A DNA stretch of 64,000 nt, taken from the NCBI RefSeq assembly GCF_001649575.2, contig NC_051444.1:27026251-27090250 (forward strand), read 5' to 3'. The position numbers were made by a program, and so were the translations under genes. Shown here one piece after another: positions 25,801 through 35,516 of the stretch. The notes under the pieces were generated by a model that was not told the DNA's origin, did not search any database, and worked only from the letters and a program-made list of their open reading frames with translations. Positions within the stretch are counted from its first letter, which is position 1; each line of letters opens with the position of its first letter. This stretch comes from Kryptolebias marmoratus (lineage: Eukaryota > Chordata > Actinopteri > Cyprinodontiformes > Rivulidae).

Positions 25801-26641
25801 ATAATAAGAACTAGCTTGACTGAGCATGATAATACTTCTGGTCCTGTAAGATTTAAAATGCACTTTTTACACATTTGCTTAAAATATGGAAAAAAAAGCT
25901 AATCAGAAAAAAAATGCTCAAACTGTCATAGACTCTGTCCTCTTTGTCTGCACAGACAAACAGAGAAATGACTGCCTCGATAGGAAGATGCAGTGAATTA
26001 TTCAGTGATTGAGTCATTCACAATCCATCAAACCAATGATTGAAACAATTTGAAAACAAACAAAACAAACATGAACTGGAGCACCATAGCCCTTGTAAGT
26101 AAGGAAACAAATGAGAAATTCTAGTCATATAAATCCGTTGACACTTTAAATTAATTATTCCATATGAGTGATTGAAAAAAAAAAGATCATATCTATACTA
26201 TCAAAAGATGCCAGTGGTAATACCCATCTCTCAGAAGATGATGTCTTGGGGAAACAGATTTGAGAAAGACAAAGAGGGCAGCCAAAACTTTGTAGGAGTG
26301 TCTCTGGGGTCTGAAGACTGCTGGACAGGCAGAGGAGGTCTGGCTGTTTCAGGGGGCATCCAGGGGTTCCCTGTCATTCAAATTAATGTCAAACATAGAA
26401 AAGTTATCCAGGAAGTAGCCTACAGGGTGAGCCTAACAATATCTCTTCCTTGTTGCTCAGTTGGAAGCAGAGCGGCTGCTGCAGTTTCTTCTCCAATTGG
26501 TTTTCTTATGTTCTTTAGGCTTTTTCATTACACTTGACAAACTTTTTGATGTTAGCTCACAGAAATAAGAGTAGCAACTGAAAACCTGATCTTGAGCATG
26601 CAATAGTATTTAATATGTGACCCATTTTGGATGCCTTAATG

Positions 26642-26988
26642 CGGTGGTTCCAAAATATTGGCTCAGGACTCCACTGTTAGTCATGGTACTTATTATTTAA
26701 TTTATATTTTAATTTTAATTCATATTAATTAAATGTGAATTAACATTTTAATAATTATTATTATATTTGAATTAATTTTAAATTTTATTTGTTATTTAAT
26801 TTCCCTTTTGGATAAATAAAGTATTTTTGAACTGAATTGAATTGAATTGAATTGATACAAATTTGGGGTCTTAAAATCATTTCCAGAAATCAAATAAAGC
26901 TTAAAGATTATTGCTAATTGCACACTTTGGGCATACGTTTTTAAAATTGATCAAATTAGCAGTCATAAACTCAGTTTGGGAACCACTG
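26642..26988. mobile_element. hAT-like MITE with 8-bp target duplication
   Basis: A 347-bp element with inverted ends CGGTGGTTCC and (reverse complement of the right end) CAGTGGTTCCC. It is flanked by the perfect 8-bp duplication CCTTAATG (26634-26641 and 26989-26996), the hAT signature. No coding capacity. It contains a retroposon-tail-like stretch at 26810-26856. Confidence 0.85.
26810..26856 (+). repeat. Retroposon 3' tail with (AATTG)n
   Basis: CCTTTTGGATAAATAAAGTA followed by four to five GAATT units resembles the 3' tail and terminal repeat of fish LINE/SINE families. It is nested inside the hAT-like MITE. Confidence 0.45.
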
Positions 26989-27044
26989 CCTTAATGTTCA
27001 GTATATAAATTGCATTTCTGAATTAGCCATTCTTTTATAACTCA

Positions 27045-27260
27045 GTTAGTTTTGCATACATTGAGCTAAAATTTGATGTGGTAGTAGCTGAGAATCATTA
27101 ACAATGCATACTCTAAGGATGAAATCTCGTGATATTGCATAAAGCTGCATATAATATTATTTTCAAAGTTTGATCAAAACAGCCACAACTTCATAATTTC
27201 TGAAAATTTAATGATCTTAATCTAAAATTTGAGCAAGAAAGGCATCTGGTCAGTTATCAG
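27045..27260 (+). repeat. Dispersed repeat family A, distal part
   Basis: GAGCTAAAATTTGATGTGGT, AGCTGAGAATCATTAACAATG, GTGATATTGCATAAAGCTGC and TATTATTTTCAAAGTTTGATC match the distal part of other copies. Confidence 0.6.
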
Positions 27261-27865
27261 CAATCTAATATTTTTGCTGCTTTGAGCTCAGAGCTTATGG
27301 CACATAAATTACAGAAAAGTATTACCTAGACTGTCAACAACACGCCACAAAACTCTCCTGTCCAAACAAGCAATGTGCCACAGCAGCCAGTCACACTCTG
27401 TAGTTGTTTTGGGACCCCTCTGGTGTCACAAATCAAGGTAGACGAAAGCCTTTAGACTTTTTCATTACAGATTAATGCTGCTGCTGGTAAATCAAAGCAC
27501 TGCTGCCAAAGAGCCAAACAGCCTGGAATAAGAACAGGTTGTCCAAGCAGCATATCACAAACACACCATGCTACTGACCCAGCCGCCTGAACAGTGAAAC
27601 ATCTTACAGCTCAAACCACAGATTCTCAGCGTAAGGTAACTGAAAAAAAACTAACTTTAAAAAGAAAGGCAAGAGACTGATCATACATTTATCAACTCAT
27701 TCTGTGCCTGTGAAAAGTATTCACCTTCTTGGATGTTTTATGCTGTTATTGTTGTCCTAAATCAATTATGGTCATTATAAATTTATATTTTTGCCAATAA
27801 ATAAATAAAATAAAAATGTGGTATGTAAAAGAAGTGACTGCATAAATATTCACCCCCCTTGAAGT

Positions 27866-28205
27866 GACTATCCTAATAACCTCGTCCAAGAAGGTTATGA
27901 TTTCAGTAGCGTCTGTTTGTCTGTCTGTGTACAAGATAACTCAAACAACAAGAACAAGTGATTACATTTTGGTGGTAATCAGGTCAGAGGTCAAGGTCAC
28001 AGATCAGCCTATGCTCTAACTCTGCAAGTGACCTGATGGGTCAAGGGAAATCACAGTTGATTTCAAGGTCATGAGGTCCAAGGTCATTGTCACAGTTGAC
28101 CTAGTGCTCTAACTAAAAACCAATAAAATAAATCTTGGTAGTAATCCAGGTTATGTGCTATTTTTTTAATCCTGGTGTGGCCTTATCAGAGGTTTGTGCT
28201 CTAGT
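27866..28205 (+). repeat. Dispersed repeat (AACCTCG...GGTTATG type) inside the Tc1-like element
   Basis: About 340 bases beginning near AATAACCTCGTCCAAGAAGG and ending near GAGGTTTGTGCTCTAG. It has the GTCTGTTTGTCTGTCTGTGTAC and CAAGATAAC segments of a very common teleost repeat. A related copy is at 55236-55465. Internally GGTCA-rich (GAGGTCAAGGTCAC, CAAGGTCATGAGGTCC). Boundaries approximate. Confidence 0.55.
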
Positions 28206-28305
28206 TCAATATGAGTTTTCATCAACAGCTTTTTTCTTTTTGTTACTATTCCATGAAGCTTATACTGGTGAACAACCTGACCAACAGTTGTTATAGCTCA
28301 TACAC
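28206..28305 (-). pseudogene. Tc1 transposase scrap inside the nested block
   Basis: Read in reverse, AACAACTGTTGGTCAGGTTG and GCTTCATGGAATAGTAAC resemble a short transposase segment of a fish Tc1 family with stops. It is cut at its distal end by the BEL/Pao insertion. Confidence 0.45.
28301..28305. repeat. Target-site duplication TACAC (left)
   Basis: Five bases immediately before the 5' LTR, repeated exactly at 36635-36639. A 5-bp duplication is usual for BEL/Pao integrases. Confidence 0.93.
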
Positions 28306-29423
28306 TGTTAAGTTAACTTGAGACCCAGTGCCACTACCAGTCATTTCTTTCCTCTCTCCTTTCTCTAATCTGTCATATCTCCATCTCTCTTTCTCTCAAC
28401 TTGACCCATTTTCAATGTGACCACCAGATGGTGCTAAATCTAGACAAGGCCAGGTAAATGCTCCACCTCCACCTGTACTAATGACACAGGTGTGGAGTCA
28501 AACAAACAACCAGCAGGATAGAATGGACACAGACAGGCCACTGGTGAGTCAAATCTGTTAAAAAAGAATGTTAAAAGACATAGTTAAGTGAGTAGTAAAG
28601 TAAGTATGTATAAGTTTAGGTTATAGTTAAGCTAAGATACCAAAATTTGGTTTAATTAAAGTGAATTTAAGGAGGAAAGCTGGTCAATCATGTTGTCAAA
28701 GCAAACAGTGTAGATCATTGAAGTGACACTATAGGATTGTTGTTGAAGTAGTTAAAATATCTCAAGTTTGTTGTTCATTAAAAGATAAATTAAAGATGAC
28801 TTTATCAATGTTAAATACTAATAGTAATTTATCCCTTTTCTAGAATGAATTTTGGTTGAATATTTTCCTAAATCATGTGTTTAAAATAGTTTAAAAAGTT
28901 GTCTGTAATGATGAAATTGAACATTTGTGGGCTTAGATTGACCATGTCAAGCCTTTATACTGAGTAAATTAAAAGATGAAATATATTGGTTGGTGTATGT
29001 TTGGGGATGACTGAGATTTAAAAGCAATTCATTGATTAAAAGTAATTTAATTATGTGAAAAATGTAAAGATAATTATGCTTTAAAAATGTACATTGATTA
29101 GATTATTTAAATGATTTAGGATGTTTAAAAGCACTTAAAATACATTGTTTAGAATATACAATATTTACAGTTACAATGATGCAAGTACACAGTACAAAAT
29201 AGTTAAAAATGTAAAAGACTTAAAGTGAATTAAAAGTGAATATTATTTAACTTTAAATTAGAAATGAAATTGTTTAATTTTTTGTTTCGATCTTCAAAGG
29301 TTTTTGACCTGTCGCTTCAAAGAAGATAAAAATAAATAAAAAGTTTCAAGCTGAGTCAAGACTTGCGTCTGTTTGTCCTTGGGTTTTCAAGTTACCTGGA
29401 TCCTGTGGAGAAATAACTTGACA
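28306..29423 (+). repeat. 5' LTR of the BEL/Pao element
   Basis: Direct repeat of 35517-36634 at a constant offset of 7,211 bases. It starts TGT and ends ACA, with imperfect inverted ends (TGTTAAGTTA against TGTCAAGTTA). It is strongly AT-rich internally. Two overlapping AATAAA motifs lie at 29331-29340. A CT-rich block at about 28340-28400 is followed by the sequence that differs from the 3' copy at two positions. The promoter position cannot be fixed by eye. Confidence 0.96.
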
Positions 29424-29497
29424 GTCAAAAACCACGCGCCAGCACACGGAAAAGCAAAAGGCTACCAAACAGTGCTAACAAGGACGCAAGTGGAACA

Positions 29498-31915
29498 ATG
29501 GCTGAAGACAAGTCAATAAAACAACTCAAGAAAGAGCGCACAACTGCAAAAAGCCTCTTCACGAGACAAGTGAACTTAATTAAACGTAATGCAAACGCGA
29601 TGATACAAGGAGAGTTGATGGATGAATTCAACAAACTGTCTGAACTTCTCGCAGAACTACATGGAGCTAATGACAATTATCTGGCTGCTTTGACTGAAGA
29701 AGAATTAAAGGAAGAAGAGCCAAGAATGCATGAGTTACAAGAGGAGATTGAAAAATATGGTGAAGATGCTGAGGAGACTTTCAAACTCATCAGAAACAAT
29801 GTACAGACAACCTTGTGGTCAAAATATGGAAAAAAGGAAGTTCAATCTTCAATCGTGGAAACGGAGGAGATTGCGGAAAGAACAAGTGATCTACGAGTGT
29901 TGAGCAAGCACTATGAGAGTTATGTTGTCCACATGGAAATTTTGGAGAGCCGACTAAAAAACACTGTCACTACAATGCAGGAGTGGGAGAGATGGATTCC
30001 TGGAGAGGATCGGAGGACTCTTAATGACAGAATTTTCGAACTGAAGACAGTGAAACTCAAACTTGAACTGAGGAAGGCAGAGTTCGTAACGGCAAGGCAT
30101 GTTTCAGAGCAGTCTGCTGCTAATGGGGGGCCTGCCCCACCTGCAACCGTGTCTGCAGTGGTCAAAATTAAGCCCACTTCACTGCCCAGATTCAGCGGTG
30201 ATAAAAGAGACTTTCACAGATGGAAAAAAGACTGGGAGAATTTACAAAGGCAGGGTGAACCAACGGGGTCAGCTGAAGTCCGAAAGCTACAGCTGCTGGA
30301 CAGTGTAGAAGACAAGATAGTGAAAGACTTACGATTGTCAACCTACTCATCATCTGAGGACATGTTCAGGGTACTGGAAAACAGGTACGGGAATAAATCC
30401 ACAATTGTCATTGAGATCCTGGAGGACCTTGATAAGATACTACCCGTGCGAGGGAATCAGCCTCGCAAAGTGATCGACTTGATACAGTCTGTTGAAAAGG
30501 CCCTTGCAGATCTGACAGACCTGAACAGTGTTGGCGCACTAAAAAATCCACTTGTAATAAAAACAATAGAAAGCAAGCTTCCAGATTTTGTGAAACGTGA
30601 TTGGCTCAATCACATGTTGGAGCCCAAAAATGGGGTACTACCCGACAATCACTTTGATTCACTCCTCACATTCCTTAAAAAACAAGAAGACGTGCTGGAA
30701 AGATTGGAACAGTTGAAAGTTGTGGACAAAATGGACAGCACCCCAAGAAAACAGGATAAAAAGTATGCCTCCACCAAGACTACAAAAAGGGAACTTGAAA
30801 GTATATGCCACATTTGTGGTGATGGCAAGCATTCAAACAAGCTCTATTTCTGTAGAAAGTTCAAGTCAATGAGTACACCAGAAAAAAGAGCCACTCTGAA
30901 AAGTGTTGGTGCTTGCACAAATTGTCTTGGCTGGCATACCGATGAAGGTGACTGTAAGAGCACATATATCTGCAGGAACAAAGAATGCCAGAAAGGGGGT
31001 CTCAACAATCACCATTATCTTCTCTGCCCCAAAAGTGCTCAAAAGAATGGAGACAAGAAAAGTAGTGACAGGAAGAGTAATTTGACCTCTGAGCAAGAAG
31101 AATTCCTGTCGGAGCTGTCCCCAGATATGGCAGAAAGATGCAGGAAAGCCTTCACAAATGGAAGTGCTCAAATAGGCACCACACCACCTTCACAGCTCAC
31201 AGCCCAGAATGGACTCGATGAGTTACCAGTCATTTTAATGCTACTAAAAGTTACTGCAAATGCGGGTCAGAAGATTGGCACACTGATAGACCTTGCTTCT
31301 GATACAAACTATATCACCCACAAAGCTGCCAACAGACTCCGACTTAGAAGTGAAAGGGTGACATTGATGTTGTATGGTGTTGGTGGAATGACCCTGTCTG
31401 TCAAAACAAAGCGGTATCTCCTCAGAGTGCGCATAAAAACTGGACAGGGGTCAGAACGATCACATGAACTGGTGTGCTATGGCTTGGATGAAATCGCCCA
31501 GGTGCATAAGGAAGTAGAAGCTGAAAAACTCCACTACTTCTTCCCAGACGTTGAATTGGAGGACTTGCAGCGTCCAAGTGAGATTGAGCTTCTAATAAGT
31601 CACCGGGAGGGAAGGTTGGCACCTCAAAGAGAAAAGGTAGTGGGGGATCTTGTCCTGTGGGACAGCCCACTCGGTAAAACAGTCGGTGGTGCTCATCCTG
31701 ATCTCTTTGAGCATGTTGAGGTGGCTGCACATCACTCCAAGACTCACTTTGCGCGATCAATGCGAGTAGCAGCGGTGAAGTATGAAGAGGTGACAAAGCA
31801 CCTTGAAACGGATACTGCAATCCCACAAAAAAACTGCCAATACCATGGTTACAGCCAATACCGCAAAGAACTTCTTGGAATGGTGGAGATGGGAGAGCAT
31901 TGGCGCTTCATGTGA
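29498..31915 (+). CDS. gag-pro: BEL/Pao gag-protease polyprotein
   Basis: An 805-residue frame starting at an ATG in good context (A at -3, G at +4), 74 bases after the 5' LTR. Residues 1-200 are charged and helix-prone, coiled-coil-like. Residues about 222-400 resemble the DUF1759 capsid-like region (PRFSGDKRDFHRWKKDW; LENRYGNK). Residues 437-511 form a Cys/His-rich zinc-binding segment (CHICGDGKH, CTNCLGWHTDEGDC, HHYLLCP). Residues 575-700 resemble the DUF1758 aspartic protease, with LIDLASDTNYIT at 596-607, so the usual D-T/S-G triad reads D-L-A. Conserved reading continues to about residue 770. The last ~35 residues, after a run of seven As at 31827-31833, lie over sequence conserved in the pol frame and look out of frame. 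Normally BEL/Pao gag and pol are one frame. Role: particle assembly and polyprotein cleavage in the retrotransposition intermediate. Confidence 0.93.
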   Translation: MAEDKSIKQLKKERTTAKSLFTRQVNLIKRNANAMIQGELMDEFNKLSELLAELHGANDNYLAALTEEELKEEEPRMHELQEEIEKYGEDAEETFKLIRNNVQTTLWSKYGKKEVQSSIVETEEIAERTSDLRVLSKHYESYVVHMEILESRLKNTVTTMQEWERWIPGEDRRTLNDRIFELKTVKLKLELRKAEFVTARHVSEQSAANGGPAPPATVSAVVKIKPTSLPRFSGDKRDFHRWKKDWENLQRQGEPTGSAEVRKLQLLDSVEDKIVKDLRLSTYSSSEDMFRVLENRYGNKSTIVIEILEDLDKILPVRGNQPRKVIDLIQSVEKALADLTDLNSVGALKNPLVIKTIESKLPDFVKRDWLNHMLEPKNGVLPDNHFDSLLTFLKKQEDVLERLEQLKVVDKMDSTPRKQDKKYASTKTTKRELESICHICGDGKHSNKLYFCRKFKSMSTPEKRATLKSVGACTNCLGWHTDEGDCKSTYICRNKECQKGGLNNHHYLLCPKSAQKNGDKKSSDRKSNLTSEQEEFLSELSPDMAERCRKAFTNGSAQIGTTPPSQLTAQNGLDELPVILMLLKVTANAGQKIGTLIDLASDTNYITHKAANRLRLRSERVTLMLYGVGGMTLSVKTKRYLLRVRIKTGQGSERSHELVCYGLDEIAQVHKEVEAEKLHYFFPDVELEDLQRPSEIELLISHREGRLAPQREKVVGDLVLWDSPLGKTVGGAHPDLFEHVEVAAHHSKTHFARSMRVAAVKYEEVTKHLETDTAIPQKNCQYHGYSQYRKELLGMVEMGEHWRFM

Positions 31916-34900
31916 GCCAAAATGTGGTGGATGTCGGTGTGGCAACTGTCAGCCAGGAGGGAAAGAGATGACAATGGCTGAGGAGCGGGAGTTGGAGATC
32001 ATCAAAGATGGACTCACTTACGTGAAAGGAGATGCTCATGTTGACTCACCTCATTGGGACGCAAAGTATCCATGGACACAAGACCCGCTTTCACTCCCAA
32101 ATAACAGAGGTGCAGTCCATGCCACATTCTTAAAAACAGAAAAACAACTAAGCAAAGACCTACAATGGAAAGCTGCGTATACTAACCAAGTTCATGAAAT
32201 GGTAGAGAGACATGCAGCAATCAAACTAACTGAAGACATGAAAAATAATTGGAAAGGCCCCGTTTGGTATGTCAGTCATCTGATTGCCCCAAACCCTCAT
32301 TCTGTGACAACTCCTGTACGATTGGTATGGAACAGCAGCCAAAAATACAGGGGTCAAAGCATGAATGACATTCTGCTCAAAGGACCAGATGTTCTGAACC
32401 CCATCAGAGCTGTGCTTCTCAGGTTTCGACAAGGTGTTCATGCCGCCTTAGGAGACATCAAGAAGATGTACAATTCAGTCTGGCTTGAAGACCGTGAGAT
32501 GCACTTGCACAGATTTCTCTGGAGGGACAATCCTGAGGATGAGATTGAGGAGTACGCAATCACAAGAGTAAACATTGGAGACAGGCCAGCAGGATGCATA
32601 GCGCAAGTGGCAATGAGAGAAACTGCTAAGCTTTCCATGTTCACTCATCTGATCGAAGAACGCAGAGTCCTAGATGAAGACAGTTATGTGGATGACATAC
32701 TCACTTCCCACAACAACTTTGAAACTCTGGCCAAAATAACTGAGGGGGTTGAAGAAATCTTAAATGCTGGAGGCTTTTTTCTCAAACCTTGGGTTTGGTC
32801 ATACCAAAGTGGGAGGCAACATGGTCCTGAAGTTCAATCAGAGAACACCCCTCAAGGCAAGAAGCTCATTCTTCCCAATCAAATGAGAGACGAAGACAAT
32901 AAAGCTCTGGGGGTTGGCTATGATGCACAAGAGGATACACTGTATTTGCTCGCATCGATAAACTTTTCAAAAAAGAAAAAGAAAATGAGGCTTGGCAAGA
33001 ATCTTACCAAAGACGAGATAAGGACTGAAACCCCAAACCCTCTAAGCCGACGAGAACTACTGAGCCAAGTGGCCGGGCTCTATGATCCCATTGGCTTAGT
33101 AGCCCCACTTAAACAAAAAGGTGCAATACTGGTGAGAAGAGCTTTCCAGGAGACTGGCGGAGGGAAAATGACACAGGAGACCTGGGACACTCCACTCTCT
33201 GCAGCTCTCCGTGAGGAGGCAATTAAACTCTTCGAAGAATATGTTCTTTTGAATCAGATAAAGTTCACCAGAAGCATAACCCCAGCTGGTTTTAAAGAAG
33301 CACCAGTTGCAATAACATTTTCTGATGGGAGTGACCAAACATACGGTGCTGTGATGTATTTGAAGTGGATTACTGCTCATGGAGTCACAGTGAGGCTGGT
33401 TGAAGCCAAGGCAAAACTAACACCTCTGGACCAGAAGGGGGAAGCTGTGAAAGCCGAAGTCTGTGGAGCTGTTTTTGCAGCTAGACTCCGCAAGTACTTT
33501 GAGAAACAGTTGAGACTGCAAGTGGAAAGATGGTTTCATCTTGTTGATAGCCAAACAGTACTTGGTGCTATCCAAAGGGACAGCTACGGGTATCAGACGT
33601 TTTTCGCCAATAGAATTGGGGAGATCCAGAAAACTGCACCCGTGGATGATTGGTTTTGGATTCCGAGCGAACTAAACATTGCAGATATAATCACAAGGGG
33701 AAGTTCTGCTCAGAATTTAAAGGAAGACTCAACTTGGCAGAATGGTCCTGACTTCCTAAAACTGCCAACTGAAGAGTGGCCAATGAAATCACCCAGAGAA
33801 GTCGCTGCACAAGTAAAGGGCAATGTTGATCGCCTTCAAAGAAAATCTTTCACCCACACTGTCACCAGAAGTCAGACAAAACAAAACAAACCAAATACTG
33901 TAATACAAGACAAGCTCACGAGAGGAAGAAAACCAAACACTTGGGTAAACAAACTGATCAAAGTGGAAAACTTCAGCAGTCTCCAGAAACTGATCAAAAC
34001 TGTGGCATGGGTTTGGAGGGCTGCCCAAATCTGGCTCAGGAGAAACAAAATCCACACACAAGTACTCGGTATTAAGGAGCATCAGGATGCCTTCATGGAC
34101 CTTGTCCTTGCCGCTCAAGAACACCAAGAAGTTCCTGATCTGACGCTCAAGAGACTGACTGTCTACAAGAACAGGGATGGTGTGTTTATGTGTGGTGGAA
34201 GATACCAATCATACTTAGAAGAGAAAACTGCTGTACCCATCCTTCCATTCCAGCACTGGCTTTCGACTCTGCTTGCAAGAGAGGCCCATAAAGCAAACCA
34301 CGAGGGCATTGCAGGAACTCTCTTGAGGATGAGGAAAAAGGCATGGGTCATCAAAGGTCGGAGACTAGCCCAAAAGGTTGTTGACAACTGCATTGTCTGT
34401 CGAAAGTATAAAGCAAAGACTTGTCAACAGTTCATGAGTGACCTTCCACCAGAAAGAGTGAGTCCAGCTCGTCCATTTGAATACACAACCCTAGACCTTT
34501 TTGGACCATACACAGTAAAGAATGAGATAAAGAAAAGGACTACTATGAAAGTATGGGGTGTTGTGTTTTGCTGCATGGCATCAAGAGCAATCCACACAGA
34601 CATTGCAAGTGACCAGTCTTCAGAGGGTTTCCTGCTGGCCTACCAGAGGTTCACGGCACTCAGGGGTCACCCAAAAAAGCTCTGGTCTGACCCAGGTACC
34701 AACTTCGTGGGCGCAAAGCCTGCATTAAAAAACTTATATCAATATCTCGACAAGATAAACAAGCAAGAACTTGAGAGTGAAGCAGCGAAACATGGAACAG
34801 AGTGGGAATGGAAAATACATCCAGCAAACTCGCCTCACAGAAACGGCGCAGCCGAGGCAGCAGTTAAGTTGGTCAAAAGAGCCCTGTCCAACCTTACTGG

Positions 34901-35480
34901 TGAAAACACTTTCACATGGAGTGAGTTCCAAACATTCCTCTTCATGGCTGCTAACCTTGTCAACGAAAGACCGATCGACGCCCGGGTCCAAAGCAGGGAA
35001 GATTGTATTGAATACATAAGCCCAAACAGCCTTCTCCTTGGACGGACAAGCACAAAAGGTGACATCGCCAGCTTTGACTTCGAAAGATATTCGTTCAAAA
35101 GACTCCAAAACATCCAATCAGAGGTGAAGAAGTTTTGGATCAAATGGAGTCAGCTGGCGGGACCTAACTTATTTGTGAGAGGCAAGTGGCATACAAAGGA
35201 AAGGAATGTGGCTGTTGGAGATGTTGTTTTGGTGGCTGACCAAAACGCTCTAAGAGGTCAATACAAACTGGGCAGAGTGGTGCAAGTCAATGAGGACTCA
35301 AAAGGACTTGTCAGAGATGCTAACATTCAAATCTATCCAAGCTATCCAGTCCCAATCAGACCTACAAACCGGACACAAAAGAAAACTAAAATTCCTGCCA
35401 CTGTCCTCCACCGTGACGTTCGGCGGCTCATCGTGCTCATTCCGGTCGAAGAGACAAAAAGTGGAGATGGAAATGTGTGA
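31794..35480 (+). CDS. pol: BEL/Pao pol: reverse transcriptase, RNase H, integrase
   Basis: Open frame from the first codon after an in-frame TGA (31791-31793) to the TGA at 35478-35480. There is no obvious start: the first ATG is at 31845 and a TTG at 31803. It lies +1 relative to gag-protease. Counting from the TTG (1,225 residues): linker with CGGCRCGNC at 41-49; RT with LGDIKKMYNSV (Asp218) and catalytic YVDD at 295-298; Peptidase_A17-type region with LYDPIGL at 426-432; RNase H with FSDGS (Asp508), Glu552, VDSQT (Asp582) and IADIITRG (Asp628); HHCC zinc-binding motif at His829, His833, Cys863, Cys866; integrase core with LDLFGPY (Asp898), SDPGTNF (Asp963) and NGAAEAAVK (Glu1018); DUF5641-like C-terminus about 1110-1180. 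The D-to-E spacing (54) is longer than the retroviral 35. No internal stop; key residues are intact. It is probably made as a fusion with gag-protease. Confidence 0.94.
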   Translation, partial: QSTLKRILQSHKKTANTMVTANTAKNFLEWWRWESIGASCEPKCGGCRCGNCQPGGKEMTMAEERELEIIKDGLTYVKGDAHVDSPHWDAKYPWTQDPLSLPNNRGAVHATFLKTEKQLSKDLQWKAAYTNQVHEMVERHAAIKLTEDMKNNWKGPVWYVSHLIAPNPHSVTTPVRLVWNSSQKYRGQSMNDILLKGPDVLNPIRAVLLRFRQGVHAALGDIKKMYNSVWLEDREMHLHRFLWRDNPEDEIEEYAITRVNIGDRPAGCIAQVAMRETAKLSMFTHLIEERRVLDEDSYVDDILTSHNNFETLAKITEGVEEILNAGGFFLKPWVWSYQSGRQHGPEVQSENTPQGKKLILPNQMRDEDNKALGVGYDAQEDTLYLLASINFSKKKKKMRLGKNLTKDEIRTETPNPLSRRELLSQVAGLYDPIGLVAPLKQKGAILVRRAFQETGGGKMTQETWDTPLSAALREEAIKLFEEYVLLNQIKFTRSITPAGFKEAPVAITFSDGSDQTYGAVMYLKWITAHGVTVRLVEAKAKLTPLDQKGEAVKAEVCGAVFAARLRKYFEKQLRLQVERWFHLVDSQTVLGAIQRDSYGYQTFFANRIGEIQKTAPVDDWFWIPSELNIADIITRGSSAQNLKEDSTWQNGPDFLKLPTEEWPMKSPREVAAQVKGNVDRLQRKSFTHTVTRSQTKQNKPNTVIQDKLTRGRKPNTWVNKLIKVENFSSLQKLIKTVAWVWRAAQIWLRRNKIHTQVLGIKEHQDAFMDLVLAAQEHQEVPDLTLKRLTVYKNRDGVFMCGGRYQSYLEEKTAVPILPFQHWLSTLLAREAHKANHEGIAGTLLRMRKKAWVIKGRRLAQKVVDNCIVCRKYKAKTCQQFMSDLPPERVSPARPFEYTTLDLFGPYTVKNEIKKRTTMKVWGVVFCCMASRAIHTDIASDQSSEGFLLAYQRFTALRGHPKKLWSDPGTNFVGAKPALKNLYQYLDKINKQELESEAAKHGTEWEWKIHPANSPHRNGAAEAAVKLVKRALSNLTGENTFTWSEFQTFLFMAANLVNERPIDARVQSREDCIEYISPNSLLLGRTSTKGDIASFDFERYSFKRLQNIQSEVKKFWIKWSQLAGPNLFVRGKWHTKERNVAVGDVVLVADQNALRGQYKLGRVVQVNEDSKGLVRDANIQIYPSYPVPIRPTNRTQKKTKIPATVLHRDVRRLIVLIPVEETKSGDGNV
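31827..31833 (+). other. Seven-A run at the gag-protease/pol overlap
   Basis: The run lies inside the 31794-31915 window where the two frames overlap. In the gag frame it reads CAA AAA AAC. The pol frame is +1 from gag, so loss of one A, a +1 shift, a -2 shift or transcript slippage would join them. A_AAA_AAC is also in phase as a classical -1 heptamer, but a -1 shift would run only about 45 codons to a TGA and would not reach pol. Whether this is recoding, mutation or an assembly slip cannot be told from sequence alone. Confidence 0.7.
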
Positions 35481-35506
35481 CCTCCTTGGGTATCCACCAG
35501 GAGCAC

Positions 35507-35516
35507 AAGTGGGAGG
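35507..35516 (+). other. Polypurine tract candidate of the BEL/Pao element
   Basis: AAGTGGGAGG directly abuts the TGTT start of the 3' LTR, 26 bases after the pol stop. It is nine purines with one T, short but correctly placed for plus-strand priming. Confidence 0.6.

Noticed and set aside
26172..26537. 121-codon plus frame
   Set aside because: No recognised motif and low-complexity start; not supported as an exon.
31827..31834. Classical -1 frameshift heptamer as the gag-pol mechanism
   Set aside because: The heptamer is in phase, but a -1 shift leads to a TGA after about 45 codons; pol is in the +1 frame.
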